NCBI GenBank assembly: GCA_016793095.1
Contig: JAEUJQ010000092.1
Span: forward strand, 1-64,000
Length of the DNA stretch: 64,000 bases
Direction: 5' to 3'
Origin: Myxococcaceae bacterium
GTDB lineage: Bacteria; Myxococcota; Myxococcia; Myxococcales; Myxococcaceae
Each line of letters opens with the position of its first letter. Positions within the stretch are counted from its first letter, which is position 1. Below are positions 10,854 through 19,158 of this stretch, piece after piece. Position numbers and translations under genes: made by a program. Below the pieces are notes generated by a model. The model had not been told where the DNA came from and did no database searches. It was given only the letters and a program-made list of their open reading frames with translations.

Positions 10854-13646
10854 ATGCGCGCCCCCTCTGCGGTCATCGTCGTGCTCCTCGCAGTCTCCGG
10901 CTGTGACGGCGTCACCACGGTCGAGGGCGACGGCGGAACGGCCGGGGGCTCGACCACTGGCGATGGTGGCACCGGCGGTGGGGCGGCGGGTGGGAACGCG
11001 GGCGGCGCGGCGGGTGGCGATGCAGGCGGCGCGGCGGGTGGCGATGCAGGAGGCTCTGCGGGTGGGTCGACGGCAGGCGGTTCCACGGCGGGTGGGTCAG
11101 CTGGCGGTTTCGCAGGAGGCTCGACGGCAGGTGGTTCCGCGGGTGGTTCCACCGCTGGTGGTTCCGGAGGCGGCTCGACGGCGGGCGGCTCGGCGGCGGG
11201 TGGCTCCGCGGCGGGTGGCTCCGCGGCGGGTGGCTCGGCAGCGGGCGGCTCGGCGGGTGGTTCGGCGGCCGGTGGCTCCGCGGCTGGCGGTTCGGCGGCT
11301 GGTGGCTCCGCGGCTGGTGGTTCGGCGGCCGGTGGCTCCGCGGCTGGTGGTTCGGCGGCTGGTGGCTCGGCAGCTGGTGGCACGGCGGCTGGTGGCTCGG
11401 CGGCTGGTGGCTCGGCGGCTGGTGGCTCCGCTGCTGGTGGTTCGGCTGCAGGTGGCTCGACCGGCTGGGACGGCGGGCCCTACACCGTCGTGAACGATGG
11501 CGGCTTCGGCTACCTCACCCGCCCCGCGAACCCGACGTGCATCGCGCCACCGCGGCCGACGAACCCCACCAACGTCCAGCTCGTTCGCGCGTTCCCCAAC
11601 ATCACCTTCAACCAGCCCCTGCTGCTCATGCAGGCACCCGGCGACCCCGGCCGGATCTTCGTCATGCAGCGCGGCGGCACGGTGCGCTCCTTCCCCAACG
11701 TGCCCACCGCGCAGCAGACCGACGTCACCAACGTCATCTCCATCACCGTCGACACCGCTGGTGAGGGCGGCCTCCTGGGCATGGCGTTCCACCCGCAGTG
11801 GGCCACCCGCAAGGAGCTGTTCCTCTCGTACACGCGCACCGGGCGCGGTGGCGGGGTGCCTCTCATCAGCGTGATCTCCCGGTTCCGCAGCACCGACAAC
11901 GGCCTCACCTTCAACCCGGCGTCCGAGGAGCGGCTGCTCGAGCTCGATCAGCCGTTCAGCAACCACAACGGCGGCATGATCGCCTTCGGGCCCGACGGCT
12001 TCCTCTACATCGGCTTCGGCGACGGCGGCTCGGGCGGCGACCCGAATAACGCGGGCCAGCTGCTCAACACGAACCACGGCAAGTTCGTGCGCATCGACGT
12101 CGACGTGCCGTTCGTGAACGACGGCGGCGTGCGCTACGGCATTCCCCCCACCAACCCGTTCGCCTCCACTGGCGTGCCGTGCAACCAGACGACGTCGAGC
12201 CGCACCGTCGACGGGGGCAGCGTCGTGCGCTGCGCCGAGATCTACGCCTGGGGCGTACGCAACCCGTGGCGCTGGAGCTTCGACCAGGGAACCGGCCAGC
12301 TCTGGGCTGGCGACGTCGGCCAGGGCGTCTGGGAAGAGGTCGACGTCATCACCAACGGAGGCAACTACGGCTGGCGCACCTGCGAGGGCTTCTACCGGCA
12401 GGGCTCGTCGACGAACCTCTGCAACACGCCCGGCCACCTCGACCCGGTGGTGGCGTACGACCGCTCGATGGGCAACTCGATCACCGGGGGCTACGTGTAC
12501 CGTGGCACCGCGGCGCCGGGCCTGGTGGGGCGGTACGTGTTCGGTGACTACGGCAACGGCGCCATCTACGCGATCCGCGAGGACCCGATGACGGGGGCGC
12601 GCTCGATCGAGACGATCGGCTCGACCTCCGGCCTCGCGTCCTTCGGCCAGACGCTCGACGGCGAGGTGTACACGCTGAACCTCTTCAACGGCACCATCTC
12701 GCGCTTCCAGCAGGCCTCGGCCGACGCTGGCGTCGTCGCCTTCCCCGCCAGGCTCTCGCAGACGGGCTGCTTCACCTCGACGACGCCCACGCAGCCGGTG
12801 CCGGCGCTCATCCCCTTCGCGGTGAACTCGCAGCTGTGGAGCGACGGCGCCCTCAAGGAGCGCTCCTTCGCGATCCCCGACGGCACCACCATCGCCCTCC
12901 AGCCCGACGGCGACTTCGACTTTCCCAACGGCACGGTGACGGTGAAGACGTTCTCGCTCGGCGGGCAGAAGATCGAGACGCGCCTGCTGGTGCGGCACAG
13001 CGACGGGCAGTGGGCGGGCTACACCTACGAGTGGCGGGCCGACCAGACGGACGCCGACCTGCTGCCGGCGGGGAAGACGAAGGTGGTGGGCAGCCAGACG
13101 TGGCTCTACCCGAGCCGTGGCCAGTGCATGACGTGCCACACCGCGGCGGCCGGCCGCAGCCTGGGCCCCGAGCTCGCGCAGCTGAACAGCGCCATCACCT
13201 GGCCGCGCGGCGTCACCGCGAACCAGCTCGAGACGCTCGCGGCGCTCGGCTACTTTTCGGGGCCGCTGCCGGCGCCCGCGCCCCTGCTGCCCCGCCTGCC
13301 AGACCCGCTCGGCGCCAGCGGCACCGTCGAGGAGCGCGCGCGCTCGTACCTGCACAGCAACTGCTCCAACTGCCACCGCATGGGCGCGGTGCCCGGCCCG
13401 CAGGACTTCCGCTACGCCCTCACCTTCCGCCAGACGAACGTCTGCAACGTGATGCCCACGAGCGGCAACGCGGGCGTGCCGGGCGCGCTGCTGTTTGCGC
13501 CGATGGATCCGTCGCGGTCGCTCATCTCCATCCGCACGAAGGCGCTCAACGTCTTCCGCATGCCGCCGCTGGGCTCCTCGGTCGTCGACGCGCAGGGCAC
13601 CGCGCTGCTCGACGCGTGGATCAACTCGGTCACCAGCTGTCCGTGA
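10854..13646 (+). CDS. PQQ-dependent sugar dehydrogenase / di-heme cytochrome c fusion lipoprotein (copy 1)
   Basis: 930 aa. A lipoprotein signal (VVLLAVSGC) is followed by about 175 residues of Gly-Ala-Ser repeat. A soluble aldose-dehydrogenase-like beta-propeller follows (GEGGLLGMAFHPQW, NHNGGMIAFGPDGF, RNPWRWSFD, AGDVGQG). The C-terminal part resembles SO2930-type di-heme cytochromes: two CxxCH heme motifs (CMTCH, CSNCH) and a likely distal methionine in FRMPPLG. Substrate oxidation at PQQ could pass electrons to the hemes of the same chain at the outer membrane. Copy 2 follows after 10 bp. Both domains look intact; the sugar or alcohol substrate is unknown. Confidence 0.88.
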   Translation: MRAPSAVIVVLLAVSGCDGVTTVEGDGGTAGGSTTGDGGTGGGAAGGNAGGAAGGDAGGAAGGDAGGSAGGSTAGGSTAGGSAGGFAGGSTAGGSAGGSTAGGSGGGSTAGGSAAGGSAAGGSAAGGSAAGGSAGGSAAGGSAAGGSAAGGSAAGGSAAGGSAAGGSAAGGSAAGGTAAGGSAAGGSAAGGSAAGGSAAGGSTGWDGGPYTVVNDGGFGYLTRPANPTCIAPPRPTNPTNVQLVRAFPNITFNQPLLLMQAPGDPGRIFVMQRGGTVRSFPNVPTAQQTDVTNVISITVDTAGEGGLLGMAFHPQWATRKELFLSYTRTGRGGGVPLISVISRFRSTDNGLTFNPASEERLLELDQPFSNHNGGMIAFGPDGFLYIGFGDGGSGGDPNNAGQLLNTNHGKFVRIDVDVPFVNDGGVRYGIPPTNPFASTGVPCNQTTSSRTVDGGSVVRCAEIYAWGVRNPWRWSFDQGTGQLWAGDVGQGVWEEVDVITNGGNYGWRTCEGFYRQGSSTNLCNTPGHLDPVVAYDRSMGNSITGGYVYRGTAAPGLVGRYVFGDYGNGAIYAIREDPMTGARSIETIGSTSGLASFGQTLDGEVYTLNLFNGTISRFQQASADAGVVAFPARLSQTGCFTSTTPTQPVPALIPFAVNSQLWSDGALKERSFAIPDGTTIALQPDGDFDFPNGTVTVKTFSLGGQKIETRLLVRHSDGQWAGYTYEWRADQTDADLLPAGKTKVVGSQTWLYPSRGQCMTCHTAAAGRSLGPELAQLNSAITWPRGVTANQLETLAALGYFSGPLPAPAPLLPRLPDPLGASGTVEERARSYLHSNCSNCHRMGAVPGPQDFRYALTFRQTNVCNVMPTSGNAGVPGALLFAPMDPSRSLISIRTKALNVFRMPPLGSSVVDAQGTALLDAWINSVTSCP
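10942..11460 (+). repeat. Tandem repeat encoding (AAGGS)n stalk
   Basis: A long array of 15-bp units encoding GGSAA/GGSTA/GGNAG variants inside the first dehydrogenase-cytochrome gene. The 3' half is very regular (gcggctggtggctcg type) and the 5' half is more diverged. It probably forms an extended surface stalk and should be a hotspot for length change. Copy 2 lacks it. Confidence 0.93.
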
Positions 13647-13656
13647 GAGGTCGGGA

Positions 13657-15954
13657 ATGAGAGCGCTCGTGTCGAAGGCCGTGGTCTGCGGCTGCCTCGT
13701 CGCGCTGGCAGGCTGCTCGGGCGTCGCTGGCGCCGACGGCGGGCCCGGGGGTGGCGCAGGGGGCGGCGCATCGGGTGACGGTGGGAGCGGCGGGGGCGTG
13801 GCGGGGCCGATGGCCGACGCCGGGCCCGGGCTGCTCGCGCGGCCGGCCAACCCCACCTGCGTCGCGCCCGCCCGCCCGGTGATCGCCTCGGGCGTGCAGG
13901 TGGTGCGCGCCTTCCCTTCCCTCACCTTCAACCAGCCCATGCTGCTGCTCCAGGCGCCGCTGACGCCCGATCGGCTCTTCGTCATGGAGCGGCTGGGCGT
14001 GGTGCGCTCGCTGCCCAACCGCGACAACGCGGCGATGGCCGACGTGCGCACCGTCATCGACCTCCGCATGCGGGTCGACGCGGCGGGCGAAGGCGGCCTG
14101 CTGGGCATGGCCTTCCACCCCGCGTGGCCAGCCCGGAAGGAGCTGTTCCTCTCGTACACGCGCACGGGAGGCGGGGGCTCGCCGCTGGTGAGCGTGCTCT
14201 CGCGCTTCCGCACGACCGACGACGGCGTCACCTTCGACCCGATAAGCGAGGAGCGGCTGCTCGAGCTGAACCAGCCGTACTCGAACCACAACGGCGGCGG
14301 CATCGCCTTCGGGCGCGACGGCTTCCTCTACTTCGGGCTCGGCGACGGCGGCTCGGGCGGAGACCCGCTCAACGCGGGCCAGCGCACCGACACGCTGCTG
14401 GGCAAGTTCATTCGCATCGACGTCGACGTTCCGGCGGCGCAGCGGTACGCGATTCCGCCCACCAACCCGTTCGCGAGCGGCACCGTGTGCAACAACGGCC
14501 GGGCCGACACCATCGTCGACGCGGGCGCGGGCACCACCCGGTGCGCCGAGATCTACGCCCTCGGGCTGCGCAACCCGTGGCGCTGGAGCTTCGACACCGG
14601 CACCGGCGATCTCTGGGCCGGCGACGTCGGCCAGGGCACCTGGGAAGAGGTCGACGTCATCACCAACGGCGGCAACTCCGGGTGGCGTCCGTGCGAGGGC
14701 TTCTTCCGCCAGGGCTCGACGTCGACCCGGTGCATGACGCCGGGGTTCATCGACCCGGTGGTGGCGTACGGCCGCAGCCTGGGCCAGTCGATCACCGGCG
14801 GCTACGTGTACCGGGGCACGGCCATTCCCGGCCTCGTCGGGCGCTTCGTCTTCGGTGACTACGCGACGGGCCTCATCATGGCGGTGGCCGAGAACCCGGT
14901 GACGGGCGAGCGCACCATCGAGAACCTGGTCGACACGAACCTCGCCATCTCGTCGTTCGGGCAGACGCTCGACGGAGAGATCTACGTGCTCGGCATCGCG
15001 AACGGCCAGGTGCACAGGCTGGCGCCGATGGGCACGCCGATGCCGTCGACGTTCCCCCAGCGGCTGTCGCAGACCGGCTGCTTCGACCCGATGGACGTGA
15101 AGAAGCCGGGGCCGATGCTGATCCCGTACGACCTCAACGCGCCCCTGTGGAGCGACGCCGCCGCGAAGGAGCGGTTCTTCGCGATCCCCGACGGCGCCAC
15201 CATTCGCGTGACCGGCGAAGGCGACTTCGAGTTCCCCAACGGCACGGTGACGGTGAAGACCTTCTCGCTCGGCGGCAAGCGCATCGAGACGCGGCTGTTG
15301 ATGCGACACCCCGACGGTCAGTGGGCAGGCTACAGCTACGAGTGGCGCGACGACGAGTCCGACGCCGACCTGCTGCCGGCAGGCAAGACGAAGCAGGTCG
15401 GCGCGCAGAGCTGGCAGTACCCGAGCCGGGCCCAGTGCTTGTCGTGCCACACCGCGGCAGCCGGGAGGACGCTCGGGCCCGAGGTCTCGCAGCTCAACCG
15501 CGACCTCGTGTGGCCACGGAACGTCATCGCGAACCAGCTCGAGACCTACGAGTCCATCGGTCTGCTGGCAGCGCCGCTCGGCATGCCCGTGTCCGCGCTG
15601 GCCAGGCTCGAGCCCGCCGATGGCGCGGGCAGCGTGGAGGCGAAGGCGCGCGCGTACCTGCACTCGAACTGCTCGAGCTGTCACCGCAACGGCGCCGGCC
15701 AGGGCCCGCAGGACTTCCGCGCGTCGCTCTCCCTGATGCAGATGAACGTCTGCAACACGATGCCGCTCAACGGGACCCTCGGCGTCACCAACGCGCGGCT
15801 GCTGGCGCCGATGAACCCCGGCCAGTCGCTGATCTCACTGCGCATGAAGGCGCTCAACACGTTCCGCATGCCGCCCCTCGGCTCATCCGTGGTGCACGGC
15901 GATGGCGTGGCGTTGATCGACGCGTGGATCAGCTCGCTCGCCACCTGCCCGTAG
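13657..15954 (+). CDS. PQQ-dependent sugar dehydrogenase / di-heme cytochrome c fusion lipoprotein (copy 2)
   Basis: 765 aa paralogue of the preceding gene, with the ATG at 13657 and gagagg just upstream, 10 bp after the first stop, so co-transcribed. A lipoprotein signal (VALAGC) leads into a short Gly-rich linker instead of the long stalk. The dehydrogenase propeller (GEGGLLGMAFHPAW, NHNGGGIAFGRDGF, LRNPWRWSFD) and both heme motifs (CLSCH, CSSCH) with FRMPPLG are conserved. Divergence from copy 1 is moderate and spread along the length, indicating an old duplication. It may differ in substrate or in reach from the membrane. Confidence 0.88.
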   Translation: MRALVSKAVVCGCLVALAGCSGVAGADGGPGGGAGGGASGDGGSGGGVAGPMADAGPGLLARPANPTCVAPARPVIASGVQVVRAFPSLTFNQPMLLLQAPLTPDRLFVMERLGVVRSLPNRDNAAMADVRTVIDLRMRVDAAGEGGLLGMAFHPAWPARKELFLSYTRTGGGGSPLVSVLSRFRTTDDGVTFDPISEERLLELNQPYSNHNGGGIAFGRDGFLYFGLGDGGSGGDPLNAGQRTDTLLGKFIRIDVDVPAAQRYAIPPTNPFASGTVCNNGRADTIVDAGAGTTRCAEIYALGLRNPWRWSFDTGTGDLWAGDVGQGTWEEVDVITNGGNSGWRPCEGFFRQGSTSTRCMTPGFIDPVVAYGRSLGQSITGGYVYRGTAIPGLVGRFVFGDYATGLIMAVAENPVTGERTIENLVDTNLAISSFGQTLDGEIYVLGIANGQVHRLAPMGTPMPSTFPQRLSQTGCFDPMDVKKPGPMLIPYDLNAPLWSDAAAKERFFAIPDGATIRVTGEGDFEFPNGTVTVKTFSLGGKRIETRLLMRHPDGQWAGYSYEWRDDESDADLLPAGKTKQVGAQSWQYPSRAQCLSCHTAAAGRTLGPEVSQLNRDLVWPRNVIANQLETYESIGLLAAPLGMPVSALARLEPADGAGSVEAKARAYLHSNCSSCHRNGAGQGPQDFRASLSLMQMNVCNTMPLNGTLGVTNARLLAPMNPGQSLISLRMKALNTFRMPPLGSSVVHGDGVALIDAWISSLATCP

Positions 15955-16052
15955 CTTCTGGTTCGTGGAACGGAGCTTCGATGAGAATATCCGCGCGCGC
16001 CTGGCGTCGTGTGGCCAGGCTGCTGTCCCACACCCTGCTCCCGAGGTTCGCC

Positions 16053-16685
16053 ATGCGTCTCCTGCTCGTCTCGATCATCACCCTCACATCAGCCCTCTCG
16101 CTGGCCCAACAAGTCAAAGTCCAGACGGGGAGCGGTCAGGTCGAGGTCGATACGGGGCAGGCCGGCGTTCAGGTGAACACCGGGCCTGGCGGCGTGCGCG
16201 TCGAGGCTGGAAACACGTCCGTGAAGACGGGCACGCGGGCGGCCAACGTGAACGTGAAGACGGGCCAGGGGACGACGACCGTCCAGGTCGGTGGCCAGGC
16301 CGTCCGGGTCGAAAACACGCCAGCCGCTACCGTCGTCGTCACGCCGCCGCCCGCGCCGGTTGCGCCTCCGCCTCCTGTCGCGCCTGAGGTCGTCGGTGAA
16401 GACGAGGACGATCTCGTCATTCAGGAGAACGGCCAGACGATCGAGCACACCTGCGGCAACGACCAGCTCGTCATCGTCAACGGAGATCAGAACGTCCTTT
16501 CGCTGCACGGGCCCTGCAAGGACCTGCACGTCAACGGCGCGCGCAACCGCATCACCGCCGACTCCGTGCAGTCGATCGTCGCGAACGGGGACGCCAACCA
16601 GATTCACTGGCGCGCAGGTCGGCAGGGCAAGAACCCCAGAGTGTCCAGCAACGGCAACAAGAACACCGTCGCGAAGCTGCGCTGA
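16053..16685 (+). CDS. Secreted DUF3060-type beta-repeat protein
   Basis: 210 aa from the ATG at 16053, which starts a signal peptide (MRLLLVSIITLTSALSLAQQ). Residues 20-85 are a regular Val/Gly/Thr beta pattern (VQTGSGQVEVDTG, VNTGPGGVRVEAG). A Pro-rich hinge (PPPAPVAPPPPVAP) follows. The C-terminus resembles DUF3060: NGDQNVLSLHG, NGARNRITAD, NGDANQIHW, NGNKNTV, each a rung of the repeating N-G-x-N pattern. It is probably a small beta-solenoid exported to the envelope. An in-frame ATG at 15981 would add a basic extension before the signal and is less likely. It ends 3 bp from the convergent OmpA-like gene. Confidence 0.75.
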   Translation: MRLLLVSIITLTSALSLAQQVKVQTGSGQVEVDTGQAGVQVNTGPGGVRVEAGNTSVKTGTRAANVNVKTGQGTTTVQVGGQAVRVENTPAATVVVTPPPAPVAPPPPVAPEVVGEDEDDLVIQENGQTIEHTCGNDQLVIVNGDQNVLSLHGPCKDLHVNGARNRITADSVQSIVANGDANQIHWRAGRQGKNPRVSSNGNKNTVAKLR

Positions 16686-16688
16686 CAG

Positions 16689-17393
16689 CTACTTCTTCTT
16701 GAACTCGACGCGGCGGTTCTGCGCCCACGCGTCCTCGTTCGACCCCGCTGCCGCCGGCTTGTTCTCTCCGTAGCCGACAGTGTCGAGGGAGCCGGGCGTC
16801 ACCCCGAGATCGACGAGGTACTTGCGCACCGAGGCGGCGCGCTTCTGCGAGAGCACCATGTTGTACTCCTCGGTGCCGCGCTCGTCGGCGTGGCCCTCGA
16901 GCGTGAAGCGCAGCGCGCCCTTCTTGATGCAGTCGGCGTACTGCGAGAGCGTGGACTGGACCGAGCCCGTCAGGCTGTACTCGTTGAACTCGAACCTCAC
17001 CGCCTCGAACGTGCAGGCAGGGCCCTTCGCCTCGATGGTCGCGCAGCGTCCGGCCTTGCACTCCTGGCCCGACGGGCAGTCTTCGTTCGCGCGGCAGGTG
17101 CCTTCGGCCTTGTAGTCGGGATCGACGACGCACTTGCCTGATGAGCACTTCTTGCCGGTGCCACAGGGGCCGAGGCCGGCGCCGCACTCGGGCTTCGGCA
17201 CGCACTTGTTGGCGTCGCACACGAAGCCGGGCTTGCAGTTCTCGTCGGTCGCGCACTCGCGGCACTGGCCCTGAACGCACACCTCCCCCTTCTCGGTGCA
17301 GTTCTCGTCGCTCTTGCAGTTCGGGTACGTCGGCGGGCACCCCGTCAGGGCGAGGAGCGCGACGGCGAGAGACAGTCCAGACAGGTAGCGCAT
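16689..17393 (-). CDS. OmpA/Pal-like peptidoglycan-binding lipoprotein with Cys-rich N-terminal domain
   Basis: 234 aa, ATG at 17393 with gagggaatg upstream. The lipoprotein signal ends ALLALTGC. Residues 20-130 contain about 16 cysteines in short modules (CKSDENCTEKGEVCVQGQC and similar). The C-terminal OmpA-like domain (about 130-234) has FEFNEYSLT, LEGHADERGTEEYN and the RRVEF end, the motifs that bind diaminopimelate in peptidoglycan. It should tether the outer membrane to the wall. Cys-module plus OmpA architecture is common in myxobacteria. An upstream in-frame ATG at 17501 would bury the signal peptide and is rejected. Confidence 0.9.
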   Translation of the reverse strand: MRYLSGLSLAVALLALTGCPPTYPNCKSDENCTEKGEVCVQGQCRECATDENCKPGFVCDANKCVPKPECGAGLGPCGTGKKCSSGKCVVDPDYKAEGTCRANEDCPSGQECKAGRCATIEAKGPACTFEAVRFEFNEYSLTGSVQSTLSQYADCIKKGALRFTLEGHADERGTEEYNMVLSQKRAASVRKYLVDLGVTPGSLDTVGYGENKPAAAGSNEDAWAQNRRVEFKKK

Positions 17394-17591
17394 GGCGTCA
17401 TTCCCTCGGGGGTGTGGGCCCAACGGCGACCGTCCCCATACAGACAGGCGTCGGGGGGAGCAACGAAGTTCAACCTTGGATTCTTCCGGGGAAACCGTCA
17501 ACGCGAGGGCTCAGGCAGCCACGTTGCACTGAGCCCCTGTGCCGCCCCGCCAACCGCGGCAGAATGGCCACACCCGTCGTCCGGAGCCCAC

Positions 17592-19103
17592 ATGCCTGCC
17601 ACCGCCCTCATCGTCGATGACGAGAAGAACATCCTCCTCACCCTGAACCAGGCTCTGCAGCTCGAGGGCTACAGGACCGAGCTCGCGTCGGGTGGCCAGC
17701 TCGCACTCGATGTCATCGCCAACAAGCCGGTGGACGTGGTGCTGATGGACGTGAAGATGCCCGACCTCGACGGGCTCGCGGCGCTCGAGAAGATCAAGGC
17801 GCTGCGCCCCACCCTGCCGGTCATCATGATGAGCGGCCACGGCACCATCGAGACGGCGGTGAAGGCTACGCACCTGGGCGCACGGGACTTCCTCGAGAAG
17901 CCGATCTCGCGCGACCGGTTGCTGCTCGCGCTGCGCAACGCGCTCGAGCTGTCGCGGGTGGTGGAGGAGCTGAACGAGCTGAAGGCCGAGGGCGGGCGCT
18001 TCGACATGCTCGGCCAGAGCGCGGCGATGCAGCGCATCTACCAGGTGATCCAACGGGCGGCGCCGTCCGAGGGGCGGGTGCTGATCACCGGCGAGAACGG
18101 CTCGGGCAAGGAGCTGATCGCCCGCGCCATTCACCAGCAGTCGAAGCGGCGCGCGAAGCCGTTCGTGAAGCTCAACTGCGCCGCGGTGCCGCACGAGCTG
18201 ATCGAGTCGGAGCTGTTCGGCCACGAGAAGGGCGCGTTCACCGGGGCGCTCGCGGCGCGGCGGGGCAAGTTCGAGCTCGCGCACGAGGGCACGCTCTTCC
18301 TCGACGAGGTGGGCGACATGCCGCCGGCGATGCAGGCGAAGCTGCTTCGCGTGCTGCAGGAGGGCGAGCTCGAGCGCGTCGGCGGCAGCGAGACGATCAG
18401 GGTGGACGTGCGCGTCATCGCCGCGACCAACAAGGACCTCGAGCACGAGATCGCGCACGGGAAGTTCCGCGAAGATCTCTACTTCCGCCTGAACGTGGTG
18501 CAGCTGAACTCGCCGCCGCTGCGGGACAGGAAGGACGACCTGCCGGTGCTCATCGACGCCTTCCTCGAAGAGTCCTGCCGCAAGAACGGCCGCAAGGTGC
18601 TGCGGGTCGCGCCCGACGCGCTCGCTCGCATGATGGAGCACGACTACCCGGGCAACGTGCGCGAGCTGCGCAACCTGGTCGAGCGCCTGGCGATCCTCTG
18701 CGAGGGGCCGCTGGTGACGCTGACCGACGTCGACGCCATGTGGCCAAGGCGCCGGGCGCAGGTCAGCGCGCCGCCAACCGAAGCGGTCGTGACGGCGTCT
18801 GCGTCGTCGACACCCGTGGTGACGAGCGCGCCCATGAACCTGCCCGTACCCGCGAGCCCGCCGCCGCCGCCGGTCCCAGTGATGCGCTTCCGGCCCGACA
18901 AGCCGTTCCGCGATCAGGTCGAGGAGGCCGAGCGCGAGATCATCCTCGGGGCGCTCTCGTTCACGAAGGACAACGCGACCGAGGCGGCACGGCTGCTCGA
19001 TCTCGAGCGCGGGCACTTCTACAAGAAGATGAAGTCGCTCGGGCTGCGGCGGGCCGGCGGCGAGACGACCACGGCCGAGGCGAACGAGGCTGGGCGTCCC
19101 TGA
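17592..19103 (+). CDS. NtrC-family sigma-54 response regulator
   Basis: 503 aa. The receiver domain (1-125) has acidic pocket DDE, phosphoacceptor Asp53 (LMDVKMPD) and Lys103. The AAA+ domain (about 135-370) carries Walker A GENGSGKE (167-174) and an intact GAFTGA loop (214-219) for contacting sigma-54, then LFLDEVGDM. A long Ala/Pro/Ser linker (about 385-440) leads to a Fis-type helix-turn-helix (ATEAARLLDLERGHFYKKM). It should activate sigma-54 promoters on phosphorylation. No histidine kinase is adjacent, so the partner is elsewhere. The ATG at 17592 begins the family-typical MPATALIVDDEK. Confidence 0.95.
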   Translation: MPATALIVDDEKNILLTLNQALQLEGYRTELASGGQLALDVIANKPVDVVLMDVKMPDLDGLAALEKIKALRPTLPVIMMSGHGTIETAVKATHLGARDFLEKPISRDRLLLALRNALELSRVVEELNELKAEGGRFDMLGQSAAMQRIYQVIQRAAPSEGRVLITGENGSGKELIARAIHQQSKRRAKPFVKLNCAAVPHELIESELFGHEKGAFTGALAARRGKFELAHEGTLFLDEVGDMPPAMQAKLLRVLQEGELERVGGSETIRVDVRVIAATNKDLEHEIAHGKFREDLYFRLNVVQLNSPPLRDRKDDLPVLIDAFLEESCRKNGRKVLRVAPDALARMMEHDYPGNVRELRNLVERLAILCEGPLVTLTDVDAMWPRRRAQVSAPPTEAVVTASASSTPVVTSAPMNLPVPASPPPPPVPVMRFRPDKPFRDQVEEAEREIILGALSFTKDNATEAARLLDLERGHFYKKMKSLGLRRAGGETTTAEANEAGRP

Positions 19104-19158
19104 GCTGCGCAGCGCCCGCAGGTTGTCTCCCCAGCCACCCCCGTGCCACGGTCCAGCC

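Noticed and set aside
11097-14303. 1068-codon open frame on the minus strand opposite the dehydrogenase-cytochrome genes
   Set aside because: No family resemblance; low-complexity Arg/Val/Ala sequence mirrors the repeat and propeller on the other strand.
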